Below, in pieces: positions 37,205 to 46,426 of a stretch of 64,000 nt of DNA (position 1 is its first letter; each line of letters starts with the position of its first letter). The notes beneath the pieces were generated by a model. It did not search any database, was not told the origin of the DNA, and saw only the letters and a program-made list of their open reading frames with translations. This stretch comes from an uncultured Aquimarina sp. (lineage in GTDB: Bacteria > Bacteroidota > Bacteroidia > Flavobacteriales > Flavobacteriaceae). The stretch covers positions 1-64,000 of the forward strand of contig CANMLG010000023.1 in the NCBI GenBank assembly GCA_947498765.1. The letters run 5' to 3'. A program made the translations under genes and the position numbers.

Positions 37205-38212
37205 TTATTCAAAATGTGAATAATCACCAATGCTTATTTTGGTGTATTTTCCGTTATAGTGTACTTTATTTCCAATCATTGACTCTGTTAACACGGCATT
37301 TTCAATTCGTGTTTCATTTTGTACTAAACTATTATTGATAGTTACATCGATCAATTCACAATTGTTACCAATAGATACATTAGGCCCAACCTTGGTATTT
37401 ATTAATTTTACATTACTTCCTATATAACAAGGCGCAATAATTTCAGAATTTTCTAAACTTACTGTTTTACAAACCAAATGCTCTTCACCATCTTGGTGAA
37501 TAAAGTTAAGCATTTTGGAATTAGTTTCGACCGTTACGGTTTTATTTCCGCAATCCATCCACTCATTTACCTTGCCAGTTTTAAATATTTTTCCTTGGGC
37601 CATAAGACCTTTAATACCATCATTAATTTGGTATTCACCTCCGTGCATTAAATTAGCATCCAATACTTTTTGTAATGCATCTTTTAAAGCTTCTCCACTT
37701 TTAAAATAATAAATACCAATTACCGCTAGGTCAGATACCTTTTCTTTTGGTTTTTCAACAAGCTCTACAATTTCGCTAGCTTGATTTAATTTAACTACTC
37801 CGTATTGCTCTGGCTGATCCACTTGTTTTACCCAAATAACAGCATCTGCGCTTGGGTCTAACTCAAAATCGGCTTTAAATAGTGTATCGGCATAAGCTAC
37901 AATACATGGACCCGATAGTGATTCCTTAGCACACATAATAGCGTGGCCAGTACCTAAGGGTTCATCTTGATAATATATTGAAGCTTTGGCACCTAAACTT
38001 TTTGCTATGTCCGTTAGTTGTTGCTCCACTCCAAAAGAACGATCAGTTACAAAAGCAACTTCATCAATTGGTTCGTTAACTACTTTTGCAATATCTTCTA
38101 CTAAACGTTGTACAATTGGTTTTCCCGCTATGGGTATTAATGGTTTAGGAACTGTTAATGTATGTGGACGTAAACGTGAACCACGTCCTGCCATGGGTAC
38201 TATAATTTTCAT
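37205..38212 (-). CDS. Sugar-phosphate nucleotidyltransferase
   Basis: 335 residues. The N-terminal nucleotidyltransferase domain (about 1-235) has the signature AGRGSRLRPHTLTVPKPLIP and the GTGHAI and DADAVI-like metal contacts (YADTLF). The C-terminal part (about 245-325) is a left-handed beta-helix with Ile-rich hexads such as ISIGNN. It makes an NDP-sugar from a sugar-1-phosphate and NTP; the closest families are RfbA-like thymidylyltransferases and GMP/UDP-sugar pyrophosphorylases. The substrate is not decided by the motifs. It sits between dut and the TPR gene in an operon with a flippase, so surface polysaccharide synthesis is likely. Confidence 0.88.
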   Translation of the reverse strand: MKIIVPMAGRGSRLRPHTLTVPKPLIPIAGKPIVQRLVEDIAKVVNEPIDEVAFVTDRSFGVEQQLTDIAKSLGAKASIYYQDEPLGTGHAIMCAKESLSGPCIVAYADTLFKADFELDPSADAVIWVKQVDQPEQYGVVKLNQASEIVELVEKPKEKVSDLAVIGIYYFKSGEALKDALQKVLDANLMHGGEYQINDGIKGLMAQGKIFKTGKVNEWMDCGNKTVTVETNSKMLNFIHQDGEEHLVCKTVSLENSEIIAPCYIGSNVKLINTKVGPNVSIGNNCELIDVTINNSLVQNETRIENAVLTESMIGNKVHYNGKYTKISIGDYSHFE

Positions 38213-38269
38213 TTTCAGTTGGTTTTTTGAATATTCAAACTAAATATATATCTGTATCTTATCTTTTAT

Positions 38270-38704
38270 TTATTTCACTCCTGTACTTCCAAATCCTCCA
38301 CTTCCGCGAGAAGTTTCTGATAATTCAGCAACGGCATTCCATTCGGCCCTTTCGTATTTAGCAATCACCATTTGGGCAATACGATCTCCATTTTCAATAG
38401 TAAACTCATCTTTTGATAAATTGACTAAAATTACACCTACTTCTCCTCGATAATCCGCATCAATAGTACCTGGCGCATTTAAAACCGTAATTCCTTTTTT
38501 AGCGGCTAACCCACTACGTGGCCTTACCTGAGCTTCATACCCAGCGGGCAAGGCCATAAACAATCCCGTTTTTACAATTACGCGCTCCAATGGCTCTAAT
38601 TTTATTGGAGTATTGGTTACGGCTCGTAAGTCCATACCAGCAGACAATAAAGTTTCATAACTAGGCAATGCATGCCCCGAAGTATTTACAATATCAATTT
38701 TCAT
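38270..38704 (-). CDS. dut: Deoxyuridine 5'-triphosphate nucleotidohydrolase (dUTPase)
   Basis: Trimeric cytosolic enzyme of 144 residues that hydrolyses dUTP to dUMP and PPi, keeping uracil out of DNA. All five motifs are visible: [37 protein letters not shown] and the C-terminal [10 protein letters not shown] arm. It lies 57 nt before the nucleotidyltransferase gene and 47 nt after the flippase gene. It looks like a housekeeping passenger in the envelope operon. Confidence 0.97.
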   Translation of the reverse strand: MKIDIVNTSGHALPSYETLLSAGMDLRAVTNTPIKLEPLERVIVKTGLFMALPAGYEAQVRPRSGLAAKKGITVLNAPGTIDADYRGEVGVILVNLSKDEFTIENGDRIAQMVIAKYERAEWNAVAELSETSRGSGGFGSTGVK

Positions 38705-38751
38705 GCAAAAATTTAATTTTTAAAAGCTAAATTACTTTATATAATATTATA

Positions 38752-40185
38752 TCAACGCTTTAACAAACGTTTGATACTATTTTTTTCAAAAGTAATGATT
38801 ATAGCTAAATATAAAAGTATTACTATTACTTTAACGAAAAAAGCTTGTGGTAATACCTCAGCACTTAGCCAACTTAACCCAAGTGCCACTCCTAAATACA
38901 AAAGTAATTGAGGTACATTATAGGGTATTTTGTAAAAACGCTGTCCAAAAAAATAGGAGAGTAACATCATACCAGCGTAGGCTATTAAAGTGGCATAAGC
39001 CGCTGCCATAAACCCTATTTTGGGAATTAACATATAATTGATCAATAAGGTCACTACTGCTCCAAAAATGGTAAAGTACATGCCATATTTGGTATTATCG
39101 GTTACTTTATACCAAACCGATAAACTTTGATATACGCCTAAACACCAATTAGCTACTAAAATTATAGGTACTATTTTTATGGCTGTTAAATAACTAGCAT
39201 CTTTAATAATAATTTTAGTAAACAACTCCTGAAAAGTAAGTACTACTAAAATGCCTAAAGAGGCAAAAATGACAAAAAATTTAAGCACCACGGCATAACT
39301 AGCTTTGGCATCCGTTTTATCGGCTTGACTAAAAAAGAAAGGCTCGATCCCCATACGGAATGCCTGTATAAAAAGCATTAAAAACACGCCAAATTTATAA
39401 CAAGCACTATAGGCTCCCATGACATCCTTACCTAACATGTCCCTTACAATCAATTTGTCGATATTTTCGATAACCAAAAAGGCAATCCCTGCTACCAAAA
39501 TAGGCAAGCCATACTGCTGCATTTGTTTAAAAATAGCTTTATCAAATTTCCAGGGAAACCTAAAGTAATTAGGAAAAACCAATACAACCATTAAGGCATT
39601 GGCTATAAAATTGGCTAAAAACACATAACTCTCTTTAGCCTCAAATACTAGCAAATTAGGTAATGAAATCTGATAGGCATCTACCCATTTTAAAAAAAAC
39701 AAATTAAGTAATCCATTAACTATAACTAATGTAAATACCCGAATACCTGCATAAGCTATTGCTTTGCCTTTAATACGGTAATAGGCAAATGGAATAACCA
39801 CCAAAATATCAAAAGCTACTAAACCTATTAACATTAAAAGCACAGGCACACTTACTTTACACCACAAAGCAATTTCACTTTTAAAAACAAAAACAATACC
39901 TATAAATACTAGTAATGACACTAATAAGCTTATTAATGCTGTGGTGTATACCACTTTTTTATTTTCGGACTTGTTATAAAACCGAAAAAAGGCGGTTTCC
40001 ATTCCGTAAGTAAGTATCACATTTATAAAACCTGCATACACATAAAAACTAGTTATTTCGGAATATTGACTGGTTTGTAACACATCGGTATACAAGCCAT
40101 TCAAAAGAAGATTAACCAATTTGGGCAATACCATGGCTAATCCATAAATAAAGGTGTCCTTAAAAAGGGTTTTGAAAATACTCAA
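38752..40185 (-). CDS. Oligosaccharide flippase (MOP superfamily)
   Basis: 477 residues with about fourteen hydrophobic segments from residue 10 to the C-terminus, and the N-terminal FKTLFKDTFIYGLAMVLPKL typical of polysaccharide transporters of the Wzx/RfbX type. It would flip undecaprenyl-linked glycans across the inner membrane. It opens the minus-strand operon flippase-dut-nucleotidyltransferase-TPR-DUF4292-EnvC-like. The glycan cannot be told from sequence; no glycosyltransferases are adjacent. Confidence 0.85.
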   Translation of the reverse strand: MSIFKTLFKDTFIYGLAMVLPKLVNLLLNGLYTDVLQTSQYSEITSFYVYAGFINVILTYGMETAFFRFYNKSENKKVVYTTALISLLVSLLVFIGIVFVFKSEIALWCKVSVPVLLMLIGLVAFDILVVIPFAYYRIKGKAIAYAGIRVFTLVIVNGLLNLFFLKWVDAYQISLPNLLVFEAKESYVFLANFIANALMVVLVFPNYFRFPWKFDKAIFKQMQQYGLPILVAGIAFLVIENIDKLIVRDMLGKDVMGAYSACYKFGVFLMLFIQAFRMGIEPFFFSQADKTDAKASYAVVLKFFVIFASLGILVVLTFQELFTKIIIKDASYLTAIKIVPIILVANWCLGVYQSLSVWYKVTDNTKYGMYFTIFGAVVTLLINYMLIPKIGFMAAAYATLIAYAGMMLLSYFFGQRFYKIPYNVPQLLLYLGVALGLSWLSAEVLPQAFFVKVIVILLYLAIIITFEKNSIKRLLKR

Positions 40186-40243
40186 TGTTACTTATTTGTG
40201 TACTGGGTAAATGTAGTGAAATAATTGGGGGGAATAAAAACAA

Positions 40244-40270
40244 CAAAAGCTATCAAATTGATAGCTTTTG
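40244..40270 (-). terminator. Terminator of the T9SS serine protease gene
   Basis: CAAAAGCTATCAA and TTGATAGCTTTTG form a near-perfect stem of about 13 bp with a 1-nt loop at 40244-40270, 22 nt beyond the stop at 40293. Minus-strand read-out is followed by TTGTTTTTA, fitting an intrinsic terminator. It separates this gene from the flippase operon. Confidence 0.75.
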
Positions 40271-40292
40271 AAAATTTTTATGTTAGAAATAG

Positions 40293-41957
40293 TTAGTTTT
40301 TAATCAATTTAGTGATTGAAAATGAGTTATCTGAGAATGTAGTTTTTAAAATATACAAATCAGATCCCAAACCTTCTAAATCAATTTTAGTTTGAGAAAC
40401 CTCATTATTACTTTTATCACTCATTACAAGCTTTCCATTTATATCCATTAATTCCCATGATGAAATTAATTTTCCACTCGATATAGTAACAAACCTACTT
40501 GTTGGATTTGGATAAATTGTAACGCTTATTGATTCATCTACTAAAGCAGTGCTAACAATTTCTGTATTTTCAGTTAATTGTTTTGCTGCAAGACCGGTAG
40601 TACTACTTCCACATCCATCTATAAAAGCTTTAAAAGATGATCCATTTGCCGCTTTAAACCCTGGTTTTAACCTAACTTTTTCGCCTGCGTTATATTTAGC
40701 TGAAGCACCTATAAAAATTATGTTAGTAGCAGTAATTGTTTTGCTAGCTTTCTGAATATCATTTTGATTCTCATTTACATTCAAATCAACGGCAAGGTGA
40801 TCTTTACAAGTATTTTTAATCGAATTCCTGGGTAAATCATCTCCTAAATCATCTATAATATCTTCAATAGGAATTCCTGCATTTGGACAGTTAGCACAAT
40901 GATGAAGCGCAACAACCAAATTATCATTATAACTAATCACTGGAGAACCTGATGATCCTCCTCGTGTATCTGCAAAGTAACCTATATCAGGGCCAGGTCT
41001 ACCGTCACATCCTGACAAAGAAAGCGAAAATATTCTTGGAACACCTCCTTGATCATTAGGATCACTTGACAAAACAGCAATTTGTTTACCCCATCCAAAA
41101 GGGTGTTGTGGAATATAAATACGCTCATTTAATTCTGCTCCACTTTCCCTTAATTGTAAAAATCCATACTCTGTTGATACGTTTTCAGGTAGCTTAAGTA
41201 AAGCATAATCTAATGAAAAATTTCCTTTAATAAATGTGGCACTTGTAGCTTCGATTTTTCCTGAACAAGCTAACCTAGATCTACAATCTGAATCACAATC
41301 TGTTCCTTCAGCCATAAACTCTATGGTAACATTATCTGCATCAGATTGATTTCTAATATTACAATGTTCATTTGTAATTAAATGTCCATCATCTCCAATT
41401 AACCAGCCCGTACACAATCCGACTCCATTAATCAACAATCTAGCTACTGTTCTAGATTTATTATATACATCAGGCTCAGTATTGGAATAACATTTTGCGT
41501 TTTCTGAATTATCTATACCACATATAGCTTCTTGATTACGATTAAATGATTCCGAAAAAAATCCTTTGGCTATTTTATCAATTTTATAGCCATAACCTCC
41601 TGATGAATTTTTACTAAAAATTTCAATTATAACTCTCTCATCGTAAATAGGTATACTCCAAAAACTATTTCCTCTTTTTTTAATTTCTGAATCTCTATAT
41701 GTCCAAGATCTAGTAGCATCAACATCACGAACAACAACGTAATCATCTGATGATAAACTAATTCTACTAAAATGTAACGCAATGTAACTTGCACCAGATC
41801 TAAATACCTCTTGACTCCAAACTAACTTCGAAAAATTATTTCCATTATGTTCATAAGGATGAGGTGATTCATAATTAGCTACTATTTCTTCACCAACTTT
41901 TTCTTGTGCCAATACCCAAAAAGGGAATAACAAAAAAAATATTTTTAAAAACTTCAT
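40293..41957 (-). CDS. Secreted trypsin-like serine protease with T9SS sorting domain
   Basis: 554 residues with a signal peptide ending VLAQ (about 18). The catalytic triad is H198 (ITNEHC), D250 (FSLDYALL) and S336 (GSSGSP), a chymotrypsin/lysyl-endopeptidase-like pattern. The region also contains about a dozen Cys (146, 156, 182, 199, 221, 225, 231 and others), so it is disulfide-rich. A module at about 415-450 contains KPGFKAANGSSFKAFI, a recurrent motif in Bacteroidota surface proteins. The T9SS sorting domain follows from YPNPTSRF to the end (IKLIKN-like tail). The gene is followed by a strong terminator. The protein at 41967 lies 9 nt upstream. Confidence 0.88.
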   Translation of the reverse strand: MKFLKIFFLLFPFWVLAQEKVGEEIVANYESPHPYEHNGNNFSKLVWSQEVFRSGASYIALHFSRISLSSDDYVVVRDVDATRSWTYRDSEIKKRGNSFWSIPIYDERVIIEIFSKNSSGGYGYKIDKIAKGFFSESFNRNQEAICGIDNSENAKCYSNTEPDVYNKSRTVARLLINGVGLCTGWLIGDDGHLITNEHCNIRNQSDADNVTIEFMAEGTDCDSDCRSRLACSGKIEATSATFIKGNFSLDYALLKLPENVSTEYGFLQLRESGAELNERIYIPQHPFGWGKQIAVLSSDPNDQGGVPRIFSLSLSGCDGRPGPDIGYFADTRGGSSGSPVISYNDNLVVALHHCANCPNAGIPIEDIIDDLGDDLPRNSIKNTCKDHLAVDLNVNENQNDIQKASKTITATNIIFIGASAKYNAGEKVRLKPGFKAANGSSFKAFIDGCGSSTTGLAAKQLTENTEIVSTALVDESISVTIYPNPTSRFVTISSGKLISSWELMDINGKLVMSDKSNNEVSQTKIDLEGLGSDLYILKTTFSDNSFSITKLIKN

Positions 41958-41966
41958 TATAATAAA

Positions 41967-42635
41967 TTATTTAATTAACAAAGCTTCTAACTTAGCCAAA
42001 CGCACTTCTAAAGCTTTATTTTGTTTTTTTAAGTCTTGTATCTCATCTAACTTTTTTTCCTGCTCAATAGTGTACAGGGTAAGTTCCTCAATTTTTTGCA
42101 GTAATCTGTTTGTCATTTCCGATACTTTCATGTCATTGGCTCTAAAATCATTAGCTGACGGCATTTCAGGCAAATGCTTGTTTCTTTTTATAAAAGCTTC
42201 CACTTCTGCTAATGGTTTTAAATTGTAATCCTCTTCAAAAACCCAATCAGCCCCATCTTCTAAACTTACAATTACTTCTTTTGCCCAAATGGTGCCATTA
42301 ACTGAAAGTTCGTTCTGAGGATCATCTGTACCTATACCTATTTTTCCTTGAAGTTCTATCGTATCTTTTCTTAAAGTAATTCTACTATCGCCACCTAATT
42401 GTTGTATGTTTAAAGCCGGAATATCTGAATTACCTGCTCCATTCCCCATATAAAAATCAGGTAATCCTTTACCATTATAAAAAAGCATTCCAGTACTAAA
42501 AGCTCCAGTGTTCTCATTTCCTTTTGGTTGAAATAATAAAAAGGATTCTAAAATTACACCTGAAAATGTTTCAAATTGTGAATACCCGAAAAAACTAGAT
42601 AAAAAAAGACTGAATACTAAAATTTTTGTTCTCAT
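41967..42635 (-). CDS. Secreted tail-fibre-like protein with coiled-coil C-terminus
   Basis: 222 residues, signal peptide ending FFGYSQ (about 20). The middle contains IGIGTDDPQNELSVNGTIWA and then KRNKHLPEMPSANDF, a motif of a widespread Bacteroidota family often annotated as tail fibre domain or peptidase S74-like, without a visible autoprotease site. The C-terminus (about 180-222) is a Lys/Glu-rich coiled coil. No T9SS domain is present. It is 9 nt upstream of the serine protease on the same strand, hence probably cotranscribed, and may act with or anchor that protein. Function unknown. Confidence 0.7.
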   Translation of the reverse strand: MRTKILVFSLFLSSFFGYSQFETFSGVILESFLLFQPKGNENTGAFSTGMLFYNGKGLPDFYMGNGAGNSDIPALNIQQLGGDSRITLRKDTIELQGKIGIGTDDPQNELSVNGTIWAKEVIVSLEDGADWVFEEDYNLKPLAEVEAFIKRNKHLPEMPSANDFRANDMKVSEMTNRLLQKIEELTLYTIEQEKKLDEIQDLKKQNKALEVRLAKLEALLIK

Positions 42636-42794
42636 TGTGTTGAAATTTAAATTGTTAATGATTTATATATCCAAAATTCAACAAAATAAGTCTGGAAAAA
42701 ATCCCTGTAAACAGTGAAAAATGAAACCTTAATAAAAAAAGCGCATTAAAATTAATTTTAACACACTTTACAACACAAGTAATGACTAATTGCT

Positions 42795-43931
42795 TTAATC
42801 AATAACAGATATATATTTTTCTTTAATCAAATCCTCCACAAACGCATCAATATGCTGCTTAGTAATATTTGGCATACATAAAATATGAGTAATACCTGCT
42901 ACAGTGGCTAACTGCCATCGCTTTTTTATATCTAACGAAGTTTCTTTAAAAAAAACGGTTATTGCCCCTGGGTTTACCCAGCTTTCTATTCCGATTTTAG
43001 CTAATTCGGCTACACAATATTCCGTAACCTCTAAACAATTGTAGTAGCGTTGTTTTAAGCCATCTACACCCATTTTTTCCATATTATACCATAAAAATAA
43101 TGGAGTATGCCCGTTTCTGGAACCTGTTACGGTGGAATCGTAAGAATCGATAACTTCCATGGGTCTTAAAATTTTATCTCTTATCGATTTTTTGGTTATA
43201 AATACACCTGCTGGCATTGGCGATCCCAAAAATTTATGAGCGCTTAAACACATACTATCTACGCCATCAGAAAAATCAAAAGGAATTCGCGGTTCAATAA
43301 AAGCGCCATAGCTACCTGATAAAGCCCCATCAATATGTATGTAATAAGATTCGATTCCGCAAGCAGTTAATTTTTCCTTTACTATAGCTACGTTATCTTT
43401 GGCTTCGGTCATAGTTGTACCAAAATTTAGATTCAATACCGCTGGCTTATCTTTATTTGCTGCTAATTTTTTTTCTAAATCAGCATAATCCATTTCGCCA
43501 TTAAAGGTAGTGGCTATTACGCAGGATTTCATGTTTAAAATATCAACACTTTTGGGTACACTATAATGTGTTGCCTCGGAATAATACACTATACCCTCTG
43601 GGTATAACTTTCGAGCCGTATGTAAACCACATAAATTATTTTCCGATCCTCCATTGGTAATATATCCCCAATAATCATTGGGATCGGCATTAAAAAGTGA
43701 GGCAAAAAAACCTATTACCTCGCGCTCTAAATTTGTTGTTTGTACCCGATAATTACAATCTTCAAATGGATCTCCGATATTGTTTATTGAAAACTTTAAA
43801 AAAGAATACAACTCTGTAAAATCAAAATCAGATGAAATTGGATACCCCAGTACCTTATTTTCGTAATGAGTAAGTTGATCTTTTAATACACTTAGTTGTT
43901 GTTCTTGTCGTGTTAAAATTAAGTTATTCAT
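42795..43931 (-). CDS. hdc: Pyridoxal-phosphate-dependent histidine decarboxylase
   Basis: Converts L-histidine to histamine and CO2. 378 residues from the chosen ATG (MNNLILTRQE), which aligns with the start of characterised bacterial PLP-type histidine decarboxylases; an ATG 11 codons upstream (43964) is also possible. Key residues: THYS with H122 stacking on PLP, D201 (HIDGA) and the Schiff-base K233 (LSAHKFLGSP), plus SRNGHTP in the next block. The group II decarboxylase similarity is strong; serine or other amino-acid decarboxylases of the same subfamily cannot be fully excluded. A divergent Lrp/AsnC-type regulator lies 151 bp away and is a candidate to control it. Confidence 0.85.
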   Translation of the reverse strand: MNNLILTRQEQQLSVLKDQLTHYENKVLGYPISSDFDFTELYSFLKFSINNIGDPFEDCNYRVQTTNLEREVIGFFASLFNADPNDYWGYITNGGSENNLCGLHTARKLYPEGIVYYSEATHYSVPKSVDILNMKSCVIATTFNGEMDYADLEKKLAANKDKPAVLNLNFGTTMTEAKDNVAIVKEKLTACGIESYYIHIDGALSGSYGAFIEPRIPFDFSDGVDSMCLSAHKFLGSPMPAGVFITKKSIRDKILRPMEVIDSYDSTVTGSRNGHTPLFLWYNMEKMGVDGLKQRYYNCLEVTEYCVAELAKIGIESWVNPGAITVFFKETSLDIKKRWQLATVAGITHILCMPNITKQHIDAFVEDLIKEKYISVID

Positions 43932-44082
43932 GTGGTTCAGTTTAAAGTTTCTTAAATTTAACACTTAATAGAATGCAATTTTGTTTGATTACTTTATTCA
44001 AAAAATAAAACTGTTTTTATTATATAATTAAGTTTTAATTTTTTTATTTAATTAACTTCAAACGATTTCAAAGAATATACTT

Positions 44083-44532
44083 ATGGATTCCATTGACCTA
44101 AAAATTATAAAAGCACTTAAAAAAAATGCCAAACAAAACACAAAAGAGATCGCTGATAGTGTTGGTCTGTCTGTTTCGCCCACTTTTCAGCGTATAAAAA
44201 AGCTTGAAAAACAAAAAATAATTAAAGGCTATGTAGCTATTGTTGATCAAAAAAAATTAGGCAATGGTATCATTGCGTTTTGTCAAATTACTATTGCAAA
44301 ACATTCAAAAAAAACCATTGATACTTTTAAAAATGAAATTGATAAAATAAACGAAGTATTAGAATGTAGCCATGTTTCTGGAAATTTTGATTTTTTACTT
44401 AAAATAGCAGTTACCGATATGGATCATTATCACAAAATTGTTGTAGAAAAATTAACCTTAGTTGCTGGGGTTTTAAATATTAAAAGCAATTTTATTATTG
44501 AAAAAAGTAAAGATGAATACCTCACTTTGTAA
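44083..44532 (+). CDS. Lrp/AsnC-family transcriptional regulator
   Basis: 149 residues. The N-terminal winged HTH (about 1-60) reads MDSIDLKIIKALKKNAKQNT then SVSPTFQRIKKLEKQKII, the canonical AsnC pattern. The C-terminal RAM domain (about 65-145) is the amino-acid sensor and includes SGNFDFLLKIAV and VLNIKSNFI. Such proteins usually sense an amino acid and regulate a divergent target. The divergent neighbour is the histidine decarboxylase, so histidine or a related amino acid is a plausible effector. The 151-bp spacer between the starts holds the operators. Confidence 0.93.
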   Translation: MDSIDLKIIKALKKNAKQNTKEIADSVGLSVSPTFQRIKKLEKQKIIKGYVAIVDQKKLGNGIIAFCQITIAKHSKKTIDTFKNEIDKINEVLECSHVSGNFDFLLKIAVTDMDHYHKIVVEKLTLVAGVLNIKSNFIIEKSKDEYLTL

Positions 44533-44773
44533 AATTAGTCTTCATTTGTTAAAATAACAGTGTCCATTTTTTTAACAAGTAATACTTATTAAAAAACGTT
44601 ATAGCCAGTAGTTTACCCGCTTTTTTTTTGGTATGTTTGTTTGCTTTTTAACAATATTTTTAGTTTGCTTGTAAATTATTCACATTCAATGTTTTGTGTT
44701 TTACTTACTTGCTTAGGTTAAGTTATGTTAAAATGTTAGACATATAAAACTATTATTAAACTATAAAATTTTT

Positions 44774-46354
44774 ATGAATTCGTATAAAAGAAATGCATTT
44801 ACCTATGCCACTATTGTAGCATTAGGTGGGTTTGTCTTTGGACTAGATGCGGCTGTAATTTCAGGTGCCACCAAATTTATAACCAAAGAATTTAATTTAT
44901 CGGCTATTCAAATTGGAACAGCGGTATCATCACCTGCTATAGGGGTACTTTTTGCACTTCCGTTAGCAGGTATTTTTAGTGATAAATTTGGTCGTAAAAA
45001 GGTATTAATTGGTATTGCTACCATTTATCTATTATCAGCTGTGTTTTCTGCTTTAGCTACCAGTTTTAACGGATTGGTTGCCGCTCGTTTTTTAGGAGGT
45101 CTGGCTTTTAGTTCTTTATCTTTAGCTTCTATGTATATTGGTGAAATCGCTCCTTCAAAATGGCGAGGAAAATTGGTATCAATGAACCAAATTAATATTG
45201 TGGTTGGTCTTTCCGCTGCCTATTTTATAAACTATCTTATTTTACAATTAGCTGGATCTGGTGAAGCTTGGGTACAAAACATTGGCCTTGCCGATAATAC
45301 ATGGAGATTTATGGTTGGATCTGAAATTATTCCAGCATTTATATGGTTAGTTTTATTATTCTTTATTCCTGAAAGTCCATCATGGTTAGTGTATAAAAAC
45401 AGAAGTGAAGAAGCTGCAGTAGTTTTAGAAAAAATATACGATAAGAGTGAAATTCCTGCCCAAATTGCTGACATGAAAGAAAGTATAGAAACTTCCGTTT
45501 CTAGTGAAAATAAACAATCTATTCTTTCGCAGTTAAAAGAAATGTTTTCTTCTCGATACAGTAAAATTGTAATTATTGCAACCACTATAGCCATTGCACA
45601 ACAAGTATCTGGTATTAATGTAGTGTTATTTTACGCACCAACTATATTTGAACAATTAGGTAACGGAACTGATGCCGCTTTTATGCAATCTATTTATACG
45701 GGATTAGTAGGTATTGTATTTACTATACTAGGTTTACTATTAATTGATAGAATTGGCCGTAGACCAATTACCATTTGGGGATTAGTTTGGACAGGAGTAA
45801 GTCTTTTAATTTGTGCTTATGGTTTTTCGCAAGCGCGTTATACATTGACACAAGAGCATATAGCCGAAATAAAACAAGAAAATGTAATTGATACCACACA
45901 ATTACAAAGCCTTGTTGGTGTTGAATTTGATAGTGATAAGGCATTCAAAGCTGCTTTAGTGAAAACTATTGGTGAAAAAAATACACGTGATTACTCAAGT
46001 ACACTTATTCAAAAAGCAGGTATAATTAGCGCTGGTTTAATATTATTTGGAATTTTAAGTTTTATTGCTGCTTTCCACTTTTCGATAGGACCCGTTATGT
46101 GGGTTTTATTTTCGGAAATATTCCCAATATCACTCCGTAGTATTGCTATTCCAACCTTTGCCTTTGTCACTAGTATTTCAAGTTTATTGGTACAATTCTT
46201 TTTCCCTTGGCAGTTAGAAAATATGGGAGCAACCACTGTATTTGCTAGTTATGCGGTTATGGTACTTATCGGATTTGTAATTCTTTATTTTTATTTAATA
46301 GAAACTAAAAATATGTCTATTGAAGAAATACAACAAAAATTAATTAAAGAGTAA
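44774..46354 (+). CDS. Sugar-porter MFS transporter
   Basis: 526 residues, 12 hydrophobic segments. Sugar porter motifs are seen: GRKKVLIG after TM2, PESPSWLV after TM6, RIGRRPI after TM8, and QQVSGINVVLFYAP in TM7. Between TM9 and TM10 an insertion of about 60 residues (about 350-410, with Thr/Gln/Glu-rich loops) is longer than in XylE-type proteins. It probably imports a hexose or pentose with H+. It follows the Lrp gene after 241 nt with no clear terminator, and an SDR gene follows after 72 nt; the substrate is unknown. Confidence 0.9.
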   Translation: MNSYKRNAFTYATIVALGGFVFGLDAAVISGATKFITKEFNLSAIQIGTAVSSPAIGVLFALPLAGIFSDKFGRKKVLIGIATIYLLSAVFSALATSFNGLVAARFLGGLAFSSLSLASMYIGEIAPSKWRGKLVSMNQINIVVGLSAAYFINYLILQLAGSGEAWVQNIGLADNTWRFMVGSEIIPAFIWLVLLFFIPESPSWLVYKNRSEEAAVVLEKIYDKSEIPAQIADMKESIETSVSSENKQSILSQLKEMFSSRYSKIVIIATTIAIAQQVSGINVVLFYAPTIFEQLGNGTDAAFMQSIYTGLVGIVFTILGLLLIDRIGRRPITIWGLVWTGVSLLICAYGFSQARYTLTQEHIAEIKQENVIDTTQLQSLVGVEFDSDKAFKAALVKTIGEKNTRDYSSTLIQKAGIISAGLILFGILSFIAAFHFSIGPVMWVLFSEIFPISLRSIAIPTFAFVTSISSLLVQFFFPWQLENMGATTVFASYAVMVLIGFVILYFYLIETKNMSIEEIQQKLIKE

Positions 46355-46426
46355 CACTCATTGAGTGCTTTATTATTCGTTATAGTAAACTTATAATAGT
46401 ATTTTCATAGCATAAAACATTAGATT

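Noticed and set aside
45232-45594. 120-codon minus-strand ORF inside the MFS gene
   Set aside because: Shadow of a well-supported membrane transporter with motifs in the forward frame; no family features in this frame.
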